This document shows, piece by piece, positions 18,501 to 25,533 of a stretch of 29,221 nucleotides of DNA. This DNA is from a virus. The notes below the pieces were generated by a model. That model was not told where the DNA came from. It saw nothing but the letters and a program-made list of their open reading frames with translations, and searched no databases. The stretch spans positions 1-29,221 of IMG/VR virus record IMGVR_UViG_3300005577_000804; one strand, written 5' to 3'. A program made the translations under genes and the position numbers. Position 1 is the first letter of the stretch, and every line of letters begins with the position of its first letter.

Positions 18501-19945
18501 CACAAAATGTAGTTGTCCCTTCAGCTGGTACACAAACAGCTACTTCTGGAACTGCAATATTTAGCAATTCTAATGGTGTTTCTTTCGGTATGAGTAATAG
18601 TTCTGTTATTACTGCATCATTTAATGGAACTTTAAATTCAGTTGTGTTTTCTAATGCTAATAATATTACTTTCGGGTCTGCTGGTAATACTACAATTACC
18701 GCGTCTTATTTAGGTGTTAATTATTCAGCAGGTACAACCAGTAATAATTTAGGCTCTATAGTATTCAGTAACTCAAATGGAGTATCTTTTGGATTAAATG
18801 GATCAACTATAACAGCTTCAGCTTCATTACAAACTGAGGGGCTTTATGCACTCGGAAATACTGTTGGTCAAAGTTCTTCAACAACTATTGACCCGCGATC
18901 TCAATCAATCTCAGGTATAGGAAATATTTCAGTAGGTTATTCGGCTGGAGCGATTATTATATCAGGATCAGGTGGTGGAGGTGGTGTAGCCTTATCTGCC
19001 GGCACAAATAGTACATCGACTGGAACTGTAGTATTTAGTAATTCAAACGGTATTAGCTTTGGTATGAATACCGATGGTGTTGTTACCGCCTCTGTACCAG
19101 CAATAGCAGGATCAGATGTTGTATTTTCAAATTCAAATAATATAATTTTTGGAAATAATGTCAGCACGATCACAGCAAGCGCAGTGCCTTATAATATATC
19201 CCAATTAGATCCTTTTGGTTATTTGCCAGTTGTTAGCAATTCAGGTTTAGGACAAAATTCATTATATTTCGTTCCATTTGATGTTCCTGAATATTTGAGT
19301 GCTAATCGTATTAATGTTTTCGTTTCAGTGGCAACAACATTCGTTACAACAGCCAATAGCTCTGGTACAGGTGGTTATACTCAAAGTGCAGCAATTTATG
19401 TAAGAGATTCTGGAACAAATAGTACTCGAATAACTTCTCAATGGTCAGGAAGTTGGTTTATGAGTTATTCAGCCAGCAGCGGCACGCAAATAAAAATAAC
19501 ATATCCTAATGGTATTTCGAATTCAACAGCGGTATCTACAAATAGTACCGGATTAACAACATCAAACGCTTCAACATTTCCATTAAATAGCATTGGTGGA
19601 TATAGAGCTATTGCTATGCCGATTAGTTCAATTATGACTCCTGGGCGTTATTGGTTAGCTATAGCTAATTCAAGTACTAGTAATAATGCCGTCGCAATTT
19701 TAAATTGTAGCGTTATGCAAGTTACATATAGTAATAATATAGCTTTTAGACCATTTGGAACATCTTCGGCAGCTAGCAATGCTTCATTTTATGGAATAAG
19801 AGATGGATTAGGTACATATAGCGTTACATCTAACGCTTTCCCTGGAACTGTTATTATGAACTCTGATTCAATTCGAGCAGCAGTTACAGGTATTATTCCA
19901 TATTTTAATTTCTCTGGGTATACAACTGCAACTAATATGATTTAA
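15584..19945 (+). CDS. giant repetitive tail fibre protein 2
   Basis: This 1453-residue protein is a paralogue of the preceding fibre. Its N-terminus (about 1-75) is different and contains the phage-fibre phrase HLAWQPTANRTINLPDSGGT (about 45-64), which resembles attachment segments of other fibres. Residues about 78-1200 repeat the same shaft modules as fibre 1; I count nine 'LYALGNTTQNSS'-type units including variants. Gly-rich breaks near 690, 875 and 1130 may be flexible joints. The C-terminal 250 residues (from about 1203) are unique, Ser/Thr/Asn/Tyr-rich and unlike the tip of fibre 1, so the two fibres probably recognise different receptors or sit at different positions. The RBS AAAGGG at 15569-15574 fixes the start. 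It is 32 bases after fibre 1 and probably cotranscribed. Confidence 0.85.
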   Translation: MAENFQDNISYGGSTLAVSGDAVAIGSTNAGAKSVIFNNTGSQGHLAWQPTANRTINLPDSGGTLQLTGQAPGALAAGTQTATSGTIVFSNSNGLTFGMSNSSVVTASYTVPSTAGLISNINVSAGTTSNNLSALTFSNSNGLSFGLNGSTITGSYTVPNVPAQTNQTVGLYALGNTTQNSSTTLDARTLSFNGLGAATVGYSNGSIQVSVPVQSAQTQNVIQAISGGTSSQSSGTIVFGNSNGITFGLSNGTITATVNPGAAAGLAAAQAGTQTATSGTLVFSNSNGISFGMSNSSVVTASYTVPSTAGLISNINVSAGTTSNNLSAVTFSNSNGLAFGLNGSVVTGSYTVPTQTAQTIGLYALGNTTQNSSTTLDARTLSFNGLGIITAGYSNGSIQLSATQSAQTQNVVVPSAGTQTATSGTVVFSNSNGISFGMSNSSVVTASYTVPTQTNQSVGLYALGNTTQNSSTTLDARSLSFNGLGIITAGYSNGSIQISATQSAYQFSNSNNVSFGTNGSTVTATATFAQTNQTVGLYALGNTTQNSSTTLDARTLSFNGLGAATVGYSNGSIQISVPTQTAQTQSNIQAIYDGANSISTGTIRFSNSNGVSFGVNGQTLTASVAAQTNQSIGVYAVSNTTQSSSGTLDARSLSFQGAGIASVGYTNGSVVISVPSGGAGSVNISAGTTSNNLTNFVFSNSNNVSFGLNGSTVTATVTTPAQTAQTVGLYALGNTTQNSSTTLDARTLSFNGLGAATVGYSNGSIQISVPVQSAQTQSNIQAIYDGANSISTGTIQFANANGVSFSINGQTISGSVAAQTNQTIGIYATSNTTGASSSSTYDARSITFQGAGIASVGHSNGSVIISVPSGGGAGDGVNILAAGTQTANTTGTVLFSNSNGISFGMSNSSIITASYTVPTQTAQTIGLYALGNTTQNSSTTLDARTLSFNGLGIITAGYSNGSIQLSATQSAQTQNVVVPSAGTQTATSGTAIFSNSNGVSFGMSNSSVITASFNGTLNSVVFSNANNITFGSAGNTTITASYLGVNYSAGTTSNNLGSIVFSNSNGVSFGLNGSTITASASLQTEGLYALGNTVGQSSSTTIDPRSQSISGIGNISVGYSAGAIIISGSGGGGGVALSAGTNSTSTGTVVFSNSNGISFGMNTDGVVTASVPAIAGSDVVFSNSNNIIFGNNVSTITASAVPYNISQLDPFGYLPVVSNSGLGQNSLYFVPFDVPEYLSANRINVFVSVATTFVTTANSSGTGGYTQSAAIYVRDSGTNSTRITSQWSGSWFMSYSASSGTQIKITYPNGISNSTAVSTNSTGLTTSNASTFPLNSIGGYRAIAMPISSIMTPGRYWLAIANSSTSNNAVAILNCSVMQVTYSNNIAFRPFGTSSAASNASFYGIRDGLGTYSVTSNAFPGTVIMNSDSIRAAVTGIIPYFNFSGYTTATNMI
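15814..19180 (+). repeat. protein-level tandem repeats of fibre 2 shaft
   Basis: About 3.4 kb encodes the same FSNSNGxSFG and LYALGNTTQNSS modules as fibre 1. Several segments match fibre 1 DNA closely, for example CAAATTCCAATAACGTATCT, present near 14159 and near 17680, suggesting exchange between the two genes. Confidence 0.85.
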
Positions 19946-19988
19946 TAAATGAATAATATTAATATTTAATTATATATGGAGTTATAGT

Positions 19989-20663
19989 TTGGCAATTTCA
20001 ATCGTACAAGTATTACCACTAAGTGAAAGTAACGGGCCCTCTGGAGCTACATTTCATGCAGCAAGTCTAGGTGGCGTTAATTTTACTGCCGGTAATACTG
20101 TATTTTATTGTCATTCATACTGGTTTCAAGCTCCTACTAGTTTATCTATAGCTGGCTCTGCTGCAACACTTGATTTAGCTCGACAAACTACTTCTGGTGA
20201 TCTTCTTCAAATTTGGAGATTATCAAATGTTGGTAGCGGTCGTGATGACGTTGTACTTTCCGGTGATGCTGGTGGTTATAATTGTGGGGCCATTTTAGAA
20301 GTATCCGGCCTTGATTCAAATCCACTAGATCAAATTTCAGGCCCATCTTCCGGAACTGATAATCAACCAACAGCATCAACAAGTACTACTACTGTCGCGG
20401 ATGAATTAATAATTGCTTTATTTGCTAATGGTAGCGATGGAGGTGGTTCTTCTCCTCCAACTGGTTATTCATTATTATATCCGTCAGCACAAGAAGGTGG
20501 TTCAGGTGCCTATAAAATTGTTTCAGCAACTGGAACGCAAAGTGTAACATTTACTACTCCAGGAAATATCGTTTGGGTTTGCGGTATAGCTACGTATAAA
20601 GCCGCAGATACTGGAGTAAGTGGAGTTACAATTCCAACATATAGCTCTTACATTACCGTATAA
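19989..20663 (+). CDS. small beta-sandwich virion protein (probable)
   Basis: This 224-residue protein starts at TTG 19989, chosen because GGAG at about 19978-19981 is well placed and the second residue onward (AISIVQ) matches the usual beginning of this family. It is rich in Gly, Ser, Thr and hydrophobic strand residues, with phrases such as GNTVFYCHSYW, a 'SGLDSNPLDQ' turn, TSTTTVADELIIALFAN and AYKIVSATGTQSVTFTTPGN. I recognise this pattern from small beta-sandwich proteins found beside phage fibres and in bacterial surface proteins. It follows the two fibres by 43 bases and may be an accessory tip, adhesin or baseplate decoration. There is no signal peptide or catalytic motif. The exact role is not known to me. 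Confidence 0.65.
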   Translation: MAISIVQVLPLSESNGPSGATFHAASLGGVNFTAGNTVFYCHSYWFQAPTSLSIAGSAATLDLARQTTSGDLLQIWRLSNVGSGRDDVVLSGDAGGYNCGAILEVSGLDSNPLDQISGPSSGTDNQPTASTSTTTVADELIIALFANGSDGGGSSPPTGYSLLYPSAQEGGSGAYKIVSATGTQSVTFTTPGNIVWVCGIATYKAADTGVSGVTIPTYSSYITV

Positions 20664-20703
20664 TTTTCAAAATACTCGTTATATAGATTAAAACTTGAAA
20701 ATT
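20662..20703. repeat. inverted repeat at the 3' end of the fibre block
   Basis: AATTTTCAA (20662-20670, overlapping the stop codon) and TTGAAAATT (20695-20703) are perfect nine-base inverted arms with a 24-base spacer; T-rich sequence (20719-20723) follows 16 bases later. The stem is AT-only, so it is a weak terminator candidate at best. Confidence 0.3.
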
Positions 20704-20747
20704 CAGGGTATTTGTATATTTTTTAAAATATTTTGCACGGAATGATA

Positions 20748-20782
20748 TATAAATATAAGTAAAAATTTTGTCGACCAAAATT
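20748..20782 (+). promoter_or_regulatory. candidate promoter and palindrome before glycosyltransferase
   Basis: The 166-base gap 20664-20829 holds TATAAATA at 20748-20755, identical to the T4 late-promoter consensus, and AATTTTG (20764-20770) with CAAAATT (20776-20782), an inverted repeat around TCGAC. The palindrome sits just downstream of where a transcript from this box would start, suiting an operator or 5' hairpin. The RBS TTGGAG at 20816-20821 follows. Function is inference. Confidence 0.3.
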
Positions 20783-20829
20783 GACGTAATAAATTTTAAA
20801 ATAAATAGTTAAATCTTGGAGAAAGAAAT

Positions 20830-21570
20830 ATGGGAAATAAGCCTGAAATTATAATGATGGATACAGCTGGTGCGCATAATAATGATCTTGAAGGTAGTAG
20901 GGCAAGATTAATGCGTGGAGGTTCTTGGAAACGACAAAATATAGTTGTGGTACTTCCGGCCTCAAATACAATTTCAACAAGAGTTATGTTATCACATTGG
21001 AATTTAGCTTTTCCTCCGAATAACGGTGTTGTGAAAATAATAACTCAAAATATGGAAGTTGGCGACGCTTATTCATCAACCATCGAGATGGTTTTAGCTG
21101 ATCCTAATTTATCTAAGTTTCAATTTTTCTTGTTCATAGAACACGATAACATTCCGCCTTCTGATGCTGTTTTAAAATTGCTTGAAAGAATGGAAGAGCA
21201 TCCAGAATATGCAGCAATTTCGGGCGGATACTGGACAAAAGGGCCCAACGGAGTATTTCAGGCGTGGGGCGACGTTAAGGACCCAGTATTAAATTTTCGC
21301 CCTCAATTACCTGATCCTAACGGTGGTCTTATTGAATGTTGTGGAATTGGTATGGGGTTCGCTATATTTAGATTAGATATGTTTAAAGATGTAAGACTTC
21401 GTAAGCCGTGGTTTCATACTCAAACTGTCGGCGGGGTTAGCACTCAAGATTTATATTTTTGGTCTGATGCTCGTAAGGCAGGATATCGCTGTGCTGTAGA
21501 TTGCAGCATAAAAGTGGGTCATTTTGACGCGGACGGATCGATCGGAGGGATCCCGGAATTTACTTGGTAA
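20830..21570 (+). CDS. GT-A-like glycosyltransferase
   Basis: This 246-residue protein resembles family-2-like (GT-A fold) glycosyltransferases found in tailed phages. After a short N-terminal extension (1-36) come the nucleotide-binding strand NIVVVLPAS (37-45), MEVGDAYSSTIEMVLADP (about 75-92), FLFIEHDNIPP (100-110) in the place of the DxD metal/nucleotide-sugar motif (D106 most likely), a GGYWTKG loop (132-138), a Cys-Gly-Ile-Gly-Met-Gly-Phe segment (171-177), and STQDLYFW (204-211) with an acidic residue where the catalytic base usually lies; a late His (H231) could bind metal. It would transfer a sugar to DNA, virion protein or host glycan; the acceptor cannot be read. No membrane segment. 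It opens a block with a methyltransferase and a desulfurase. The RBS is TTGGAG. Confidence 0.8.
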   Translation: MGNKPEIIMMDTAGAHNNDLEGSRARLMRGGSWKRQNIVVVLPASNTISTRVMLSHWNLAFPPNNGVVKIITQNMEVGDAYSSTIEMVLADPNLSKFQFFLFIEHDNIPPSDAVLKLLERMEEHPEYAAISGGYWTKGPNGVFQAWGDVKDPVLNFRPQLPDPNGGLIECCGIGMGFAIFRLDMFKDVRLRKPWFHTQTVGGVSTQDLYFWSDARKAGYRCAVDCSIKVGHFDADGSIGGIPEFTW

Positions 21571-21572
21571 TG

Positions 21573-21610
21573 ATTTAAATTAATATAATTAATTTAAATT
21601 AATATAATAA
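21573..21610. repeat. 19-base tandem direct repeat
   Basis: A 19-base AT-only unit (ATTTAAATTAATATAATTA) at 21573-21591 is repeated at 21592-21610 with changes only in its last bases. It sits in the short gap between the glycosyltransferase and the GIY-YIG gene, right at the likely insertion edge of the latter. Confidence 0.75.
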
Positions 21611-21618
21611 AGATAATA

Positions 21619-22569
21619 ATGAAGAAAAAAAATGAAGATGAACTTAATAATTTAAATTGTGATATTTGGAAAATATATTTAATTTATCGTATTGATGATA
21701 ATGGTGAAATATGTAATAAAGTTTATATTGGTCAAACATGCCGAAGTATAAATAAAAGATTTCAATGTCACATAACTGATAAAAAAGGAGGATGCATTAA
21801 ATTATTTAATGCATTTAATAAATATGGGCGTGAAAATTTTAGAATTATAACATTAGCTGAAACAAAATGTCATGATTGTGCTAATTATTTAGAAGCAACA
21901 TTAATAAATCAATATGATAGTATTAATAATGGTTATAATATAAGAAATGGTGGCAGTAACGGTAAATTATCTGAAGAGACTAAGAAAAAAATATCTCAAA
22001 GTAGAATTGGTAAATATACCGGTGAAAATAGTTCTTTTTATGGACGCCATCATACTGAAGAAAATAGAAAAAAAATATCTGAATTAACAAAAGCTAGAGT
22101 TCAAGGTGAAGATAATCCTTTTTTCGGTAAGAAACATACTGAAGAAACTAAAAAAATATTAGTTGAGATGACAAAAGCTAGAGTTCAGGGTGAGGATAAT
22201 CCTATGTTTGGTAAAACTCATTCACCAGAAACTATTAAAAAAATTTCACAAAGTAGAATTGGCAAAACCGCTGGAAAGAATAATCCAATGTACGGTAAAA
22301 GACATCCACCAGAATTATTAAAACAAATAGCTGAATCACATAAAGGTCAAGTTGCCTGGAATAAAGGTATACCCAATTCAGAAGCAGCTAGAGAAAAAAT
22401 GAAATTAGCCTGGGTAAAACGAAGAGCTCAAAAAGAATTGGCTAAACAGATGAAAAATTTCTACGGCTCAACAATTGGGGCAAAACTCGATTTAACTGAA
22501 TCAGAGATTGATAATTTAGAAATTAAAGAATTTAAATATAGTTTTCAAAATAATAAGGAAGATAAATGA
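21619..22569 (+). CDS. GIY-YIG homing endonuclease with NUMOD3 repeats
   Basis: This 316-residue protein is a probable free-standing homing endonuclease of the Seg/I-TevI type. The N-terminal GIY-YIG domain (about 16-112) shows IYLIYR (19-24) in the GIY position, VYIGQT (35-40), R47, the catalytic Glu E92 in NYLEATLINQYD, and GYNIRNGG (105-112). It is followed by about four NUMOD3 DNA-binding repeats (roughly 118-145, 146-172, 173-200, 201-228), each of the form E(E)T+KKIS...GE(D/N)NPMFGK, then a basic helical region with the NKGIPNSEAA pattern (248-257). Its end overlaps the methyltransferase as ATGA, so it is translationally coupled to that gene despite being a likely insertion. Catalytic residues look intact. 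Confidence 0.9.
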   Translation: MKKKNEDELNNLNCDIWKIYLIYRIDDNGEICNKVYIGQTCRSINKRFQCHITDKKGGCIKLFNAFNKYGRENFRIITLAETKCHDCANYLEATLINQYDSINNGYNIRNGGSNGKLSEETKKKISQSRIGKYTGENSSFYGRHHTEENRKKISELTKARVQGEDNPFFGKKHTEETKKILVEMTKARVQGEDNPMFGKTHSPETIKKISQSRIGKTAGKNNPMYGKRHPPELLKQIAESHKGQVAWNKGIPNSEAAREKMKLAWVKRRAQKELAKQMKNFYGSTIGAKLDLTESEIDNLEIKEFKYSFQNNKEDK

Positions 22570-23207
22570 CGGAAGTAACAAAGACAGAAGAAGTAAAACC
22601 GCTACGATTGGATTTCGGATGTGGCCCAAATAAACTCAAAGAAGCTGGTAAAGAATTTATTGGCGTTGATGCAATAGCTTTTCCAGGAGTAGATGTTGTA
22701 TTAGATCTCACTGAAAAAGAATCATCAGTTCAGAATAAAGATTTTTCAGTTACACATAAATATAAGAAATGGATTTGGGAAGATAATTCAGTAGATGAGA
22801 TTCATTGTTCACATTTTCTTGAGCATTTAAATATGGAAGAGCGATGTCACTTTATGAATGAGACATATCGTATTTTAAAGCCTGGAGCACAATGTAGAAT
22901 TATTGTACCGCATTGGGCTAGTGCAAGAGCTTATGGTGATGTTACTCATGATCCCATGCCAGTTTCAGAATTCTTTTTTTATTATTTATCAAAGCCGTGG
23001 AGAGAAGCAAATGCACCTCATACGGTAGCTTCTGAAAGAAATCCCAATTTATTTCATGACGAAGTGGATTTTGCTGCAACATGGGGATATTCTTTACATC
23101 AATCATTACTTGTACGAAATCAAGAATATCAGACATTTGCGTTAGGTTTTTTTAAGGAAGCTGCACAAGATATAATTGCAACGCTAACTAAAAATGTAAA
23201 ACAGTAA
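22566..23207 (+). CDS. class I SAM-dependent methyltransferase
   Basis: This 213-residue protein has the SAM-binding motif I LDFGCGPNK (15-23), the acidic ribose-contact strand FIGVDA (31-36), an aspartate strand at VVLDL (44-48), and the post-motif HFLEHL (83-88) followed by YRILKPGAQCRIIVPHW (101-117), typical of the methyltransferase-11-like group often found in sugar or polysaccharide clusters. No DNA target-recognition domain or (D/N)PPY motif is seen, so a DNA base methyltransferase is less likely; a glycan, small-molecule or protein substrate fits better. It starts inside the stop of the GIY-YIG gene (ATGA) and ends three bases before the desulfurase, so the genes form one translational unit with the glycosyltransferase upstream. 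Confidence 0.82.
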   Translation: MTEVTKTEEVKPLRLDFGCGPNKLKEAGKEFIGVDAIAFPGVDVVLDLTEKESSVQNKDFSVTHKYKKWIWEDNSVDEIHCSHFLEHLNMEERCHFMNETYRILKPGAQCRIIVPHWASARAYGDVTHDPMPVSEFFFYYLSKPWREANAPHTVASERNPNLFHDEVDFAATWGYSLHQSLLVRNQEYQTFALGFFKEAAQDIIATLTKNVKQ

Positions 23208-23210
23208 AAT

Positions 23211-24290
23211 TTGAAACATTATTATTTAGATTCGGCCGCACATGTTCCGATGTCAATAGCGGCCCAGAGAGCATATATAGACTTTCAGAATTCAGAAATT
23301 TCACCGGGACATGCTAGTTCATTAAATTTAATTGGAAGAAAAGTATCCGGATTAATTGAAAAAGCTAGAGTAGAAATTTCTGAATTATTGGGGGCTGAAA
23401 AATCTTCACAGATAATATTTACAAATACATGTACGGAGGCATGTAATTGGGCTGTGGAGATAATATTTAATAAAGCTAAAAGTGATATAGTTTATTATTC
23501 TCCATTTGAACATTCTGCTATTAAATATTTAACAGAAACCAAAAATAATATTAAAAAATTAAATATTATAAATGGTAAAGTTAATGAATTTAATAATAAA
23601 TATAATATATGTATGCATGTTCAGAATGAGGTTGGATTAATTCAGCCAATAGAGAAGTTTACTGGATATTTATTTAGTGATATGAGTCAAAGTTTGGGGA
23701 AAATAAAGATAAATTTAAAAGAAAGTAATGTGAATTTAGCTTGTTTTTCCGGACATAAGATTGGGGCCGGGTCAATAGGGATATTATATATAAAAGATAA
23801 TAAGGATTGGGTTACATATGGGATGGGTTCTAGGTATTATCAGGATAGGGTGGGTAGTCCTGATGCGGCTGGAATAATTGGGTTAGCGGCGGGATTGAGG
23901 GATAATTTGAGTAAAATGGATGATAAAGTTATTCAGATGAAAGAATTTAGAGAAAGTTTGGAAAAAAGATTAAAAAGTTATGGATTGAATGTTATATATG
24001 TAGAGGAAGATAGAATAGCGAATATATCGATGATTCATCTTCCGAAGGTAGCTCATTTAGTATTAGATGAGTTATCAGAAAAATTTAATATACATTGCTC
24101 ATTAGGGGCAGCGTGTTCATCGAAGTTAACTACGACAAATCCTACGATGTCAGTTTTAGGATTTGAAGGATCGGTTAATGATTTTTTGCGAATATCTTCA
24201 AATGGGGATTATGGTAAAAAAGATGGTGAATATGTGGCAGAAACAATTATTAATATAACAAAAAATTATAAGGTAAAATATGGAACATAA
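23211..24290 (+). CDS. cysteine desulfurase-like PLP enzyme
   Basis: This 359-residue protein belongs to the class V aminotransferase fold and resembles NifS/IscS cysteine desulfurases, which take sulfur from cysteine as a persulfide. I see YLDSAAHVP (5-13), TNTCTEACNW (71-80), the PLP-stacking His in EHSAI (H101), NEVGLIQPI (139-147), D157 and Q160 in SDMSQSLGK, the PLP lysine in SGHKIGAG (K183), a GSPDAAG loop (215-221), the persulfide cysteine in GAACSS (C302) and the substrate arginine in FLRISS (R327). All catalytic residues are present, so it may be active. It is somewhat shorter than usual (about 390-400). It starts at TTG 23211 with no strong RBS, three bases after the methyltransferase, and overlaps the next gene by 11 bases. 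An aminotransferase or selenocysteine lyase is the alternative. Confidence 0.82.
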   Translation: MKHYYLDSAAHVPMSIAAQRAYIDFQNSEISPGHASSLNLIGRKVSGLIEKARVEISELLGAEKSSQIIFTNTCTEACNWAVEIIFNKAKSDIVYYSPFEHSAIKYLTETKNNIKKLNIINGKVNEFNNKYNICMHVQNEVGLIQPIEKFTGYLFSDMSQSLGKIKINLKESNVNLACFSGHKIGAGSIGILYIKDNKDWVTYGMGSRYYQDRVGSPDAAGIIGLAAGLRDNLSKMDDKVIQMKEFRESLEKRLKSYGLNVIYVEEDRIANISMIHLPKVAHLVLDELSEKFNIHCSLGAACSSKLTTTNPTMSVLGFEGSVNDFLRISSNGDYGKKDGEYVAETIINITKNYKVKYGT

Positions 24291-25182
24291 TATACAGAGT
24301 AATCAGTATGAATTTAAAATTATATCACGAGATGAAATATCAAATGGTAAGGTATTGAAGCAATATGATATAAATAATGAAAAAGTTATTGGGGTTTATG
24401 AGAATGAGCCGTTTATGATTCAATTTAAAAATAATTCTTGGAATAGAGTTCAGGTAAAATTTTCAATTGATGGGACGGATATTTTAACGGGAAAATTGGC
24501 GGATACTAGTGTGACATCGGAAATGTGGGTATGTGAAGCATATTCGACATTAGAGTTAAAAGCATTTCCTGAGACAAATAAAGGCGGAGCTGAATTTATA
24601 TTTGGTAAGGTAAAAGATAGTGTTGCGGTAAATACACATGGAGTTCAGACGGGTATTGGATATATTGCTGTGGCGGTATATGTTGAAGAAAGTATTAATC
24701 AGGATATTTTTAGGAGTTTATTAAGTAACCAAGAAACTATATATAATGCTAAACCTTACTGGCAATATAATAATCATACTTATACATATGGCGGCAGTGG
24801 CGGAAGTTCTTTTGGCAATTCAGGTATATCATATAATATAGGTAGTTTATGTGCTAGTAGTTCTCCAGATGTTGTTATAACAAATTCAGTAACAAATAGT
24901 GTACCAGCAGTTGGAGCTGGAGAATATGTAGCTCAAGAAATAGTAAAAACAGCAGGATTAAAGCAACCGAAGCTTTTTACAACGATGTCAATTAAATATG
25001 AGTGGTGGACTAGTTTGCGTAGTAAGATTAGGCAAACAAATAATAAGCCAATAAATCCAGCATTTCCGGGAGATCATCAGGAAGTGAAAATGTTAGATTT
25101 AAAGAAAACTCCGCGTAAGAGGAAGAGTAGGGCTGAGAATAAAGCTGAAAATAAGTATCCTGAATTAAATCGATTTGGATGA
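24280..25182 (+). CDS. probable virion protein with beta-rich N-terminal domain
   Basis: This 300-residue protein starts within the end of the desulfurase gene. Residues about 48-160 match a beta-rich domain I have seen in many phage and prophage proteins: NEPFMIQFKNNS, WNRVQVKFSIDGTDILTGK, a 'ADTS...' turn, a strand with LELKAF, AEFIFG and a final IGYIAVAVYVEE strand. The family has no confirmed biochemical role that I know of. A Tyr/Gly/Ser-rich linker (about 180-220) follows, then a C-terminal part with YVAQEI, a Trp-containing segment (YEWW) and a strongly basic tail (PRKRKSRAE, about 280-288). The tail could bind nucleic acid or an acidic partner. Translational overlap with the desulfurase is noteworthy but may be incidental. 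Confidence 0.65.
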   Translation: MEHNIQSNQYEFKIISRDEISNGKVLKQYDINNEKVIGVYENEPFMIQFKNNSWNRVQVKFSIDGTDILTGKLADTSVTSEMWVCEAYSTLELKAFPETNKGGAEFIFGKVKDSVAVNTHGVQTGIGYIAVAVYVEESINQDIFRSLLSNQETIYNAKPYWQYNNHTYTYGGSGGSSFGNSGISYNIGSLCASSSPDVVITNSVTNSVPAVGAGEYVAQEIVKTAGLKQPKLFTTMSIKYEWWTSLRSKIRQTNNKPINPAFPGDHQEVKMLDLKKTPRKRKSRAENKAENKYPELNRFG

Positions 25183-25185
25183 TAG

Positions 25186-25533
25186 GTGAAATTAAAGAAG
25201 TCATTGGATGAATTATGTCCTAAGGTAAATTGTGAGATATGTGGAGAGAGTAATAAAGAAATTTTACACAGGCATCATTTAATACCTAGGACAGATTCAA
25301 ATTGTACAAATCATCCATTTAATTTAGCTGTATTATGTCCTAATTGTCATAATTTAACGCATTTGAATGTTATTAAAATAATTGGAGTTTTTCCGTCTAC
25401 AAAAGCATCTGGAAGAATTTTGATATATGTTAGAGATGGAGTTTGCAATGTTCCTGGAATGGAAGATAGTGAACCTTATTATAAACCTGAAGTTGAATTA
25501 ATGAAAGTGAGACCAGATGGCAAAAAAACCTGA
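25186..25533 (+). CDS. small HNH nuclease
   Basis: This 115-residue protein begins at GTG 25186, just after the TGA-TAG pair that ends the preceding gene. It has a compact HNH domain: C16xxC19, HRHHLIPR (28-35) with the catalytic His, N46, and LCPNCH (50-55) followed by H59. This zinc-stabilised form is seen in stand-alone phage HNH proteins. Some phage HNH proteins assist the terminase in DNA packaging, others are homing or accessory nucleases; no terminase is visible here, so the role stays open. The last third (about 68-115) is a short strand-rich tail without known motif. It overlaps the following gene by 17 bases. Confidence 0.8.
   Translation: MKLKKSLDELCPKVNCEICGESNKEILHRHHLIPRTDSNCTNHPFNLAVLCPNCHNLTHLNVIKIIGVFPSTKASGRILIYVRDGVCNVPGMEDSEPYYKPEVELMKVRPDGKKT

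Noticed and set aside
10308-19180. CRISPR-like or satellite DNA repeats
   Set aside because: The repetition is at the protein level in two long open frames; units vary at third codon positions and there is no repeat-spacer pattern.
22566-23207. DNA adenine or cytosine methyltransferase of a restriction-modification system
   Set aside because: No (D/N)PPY or PCQ catalytic motif and no target-recognition domain; it fits a small-molecule or glycan methyltransferase better.
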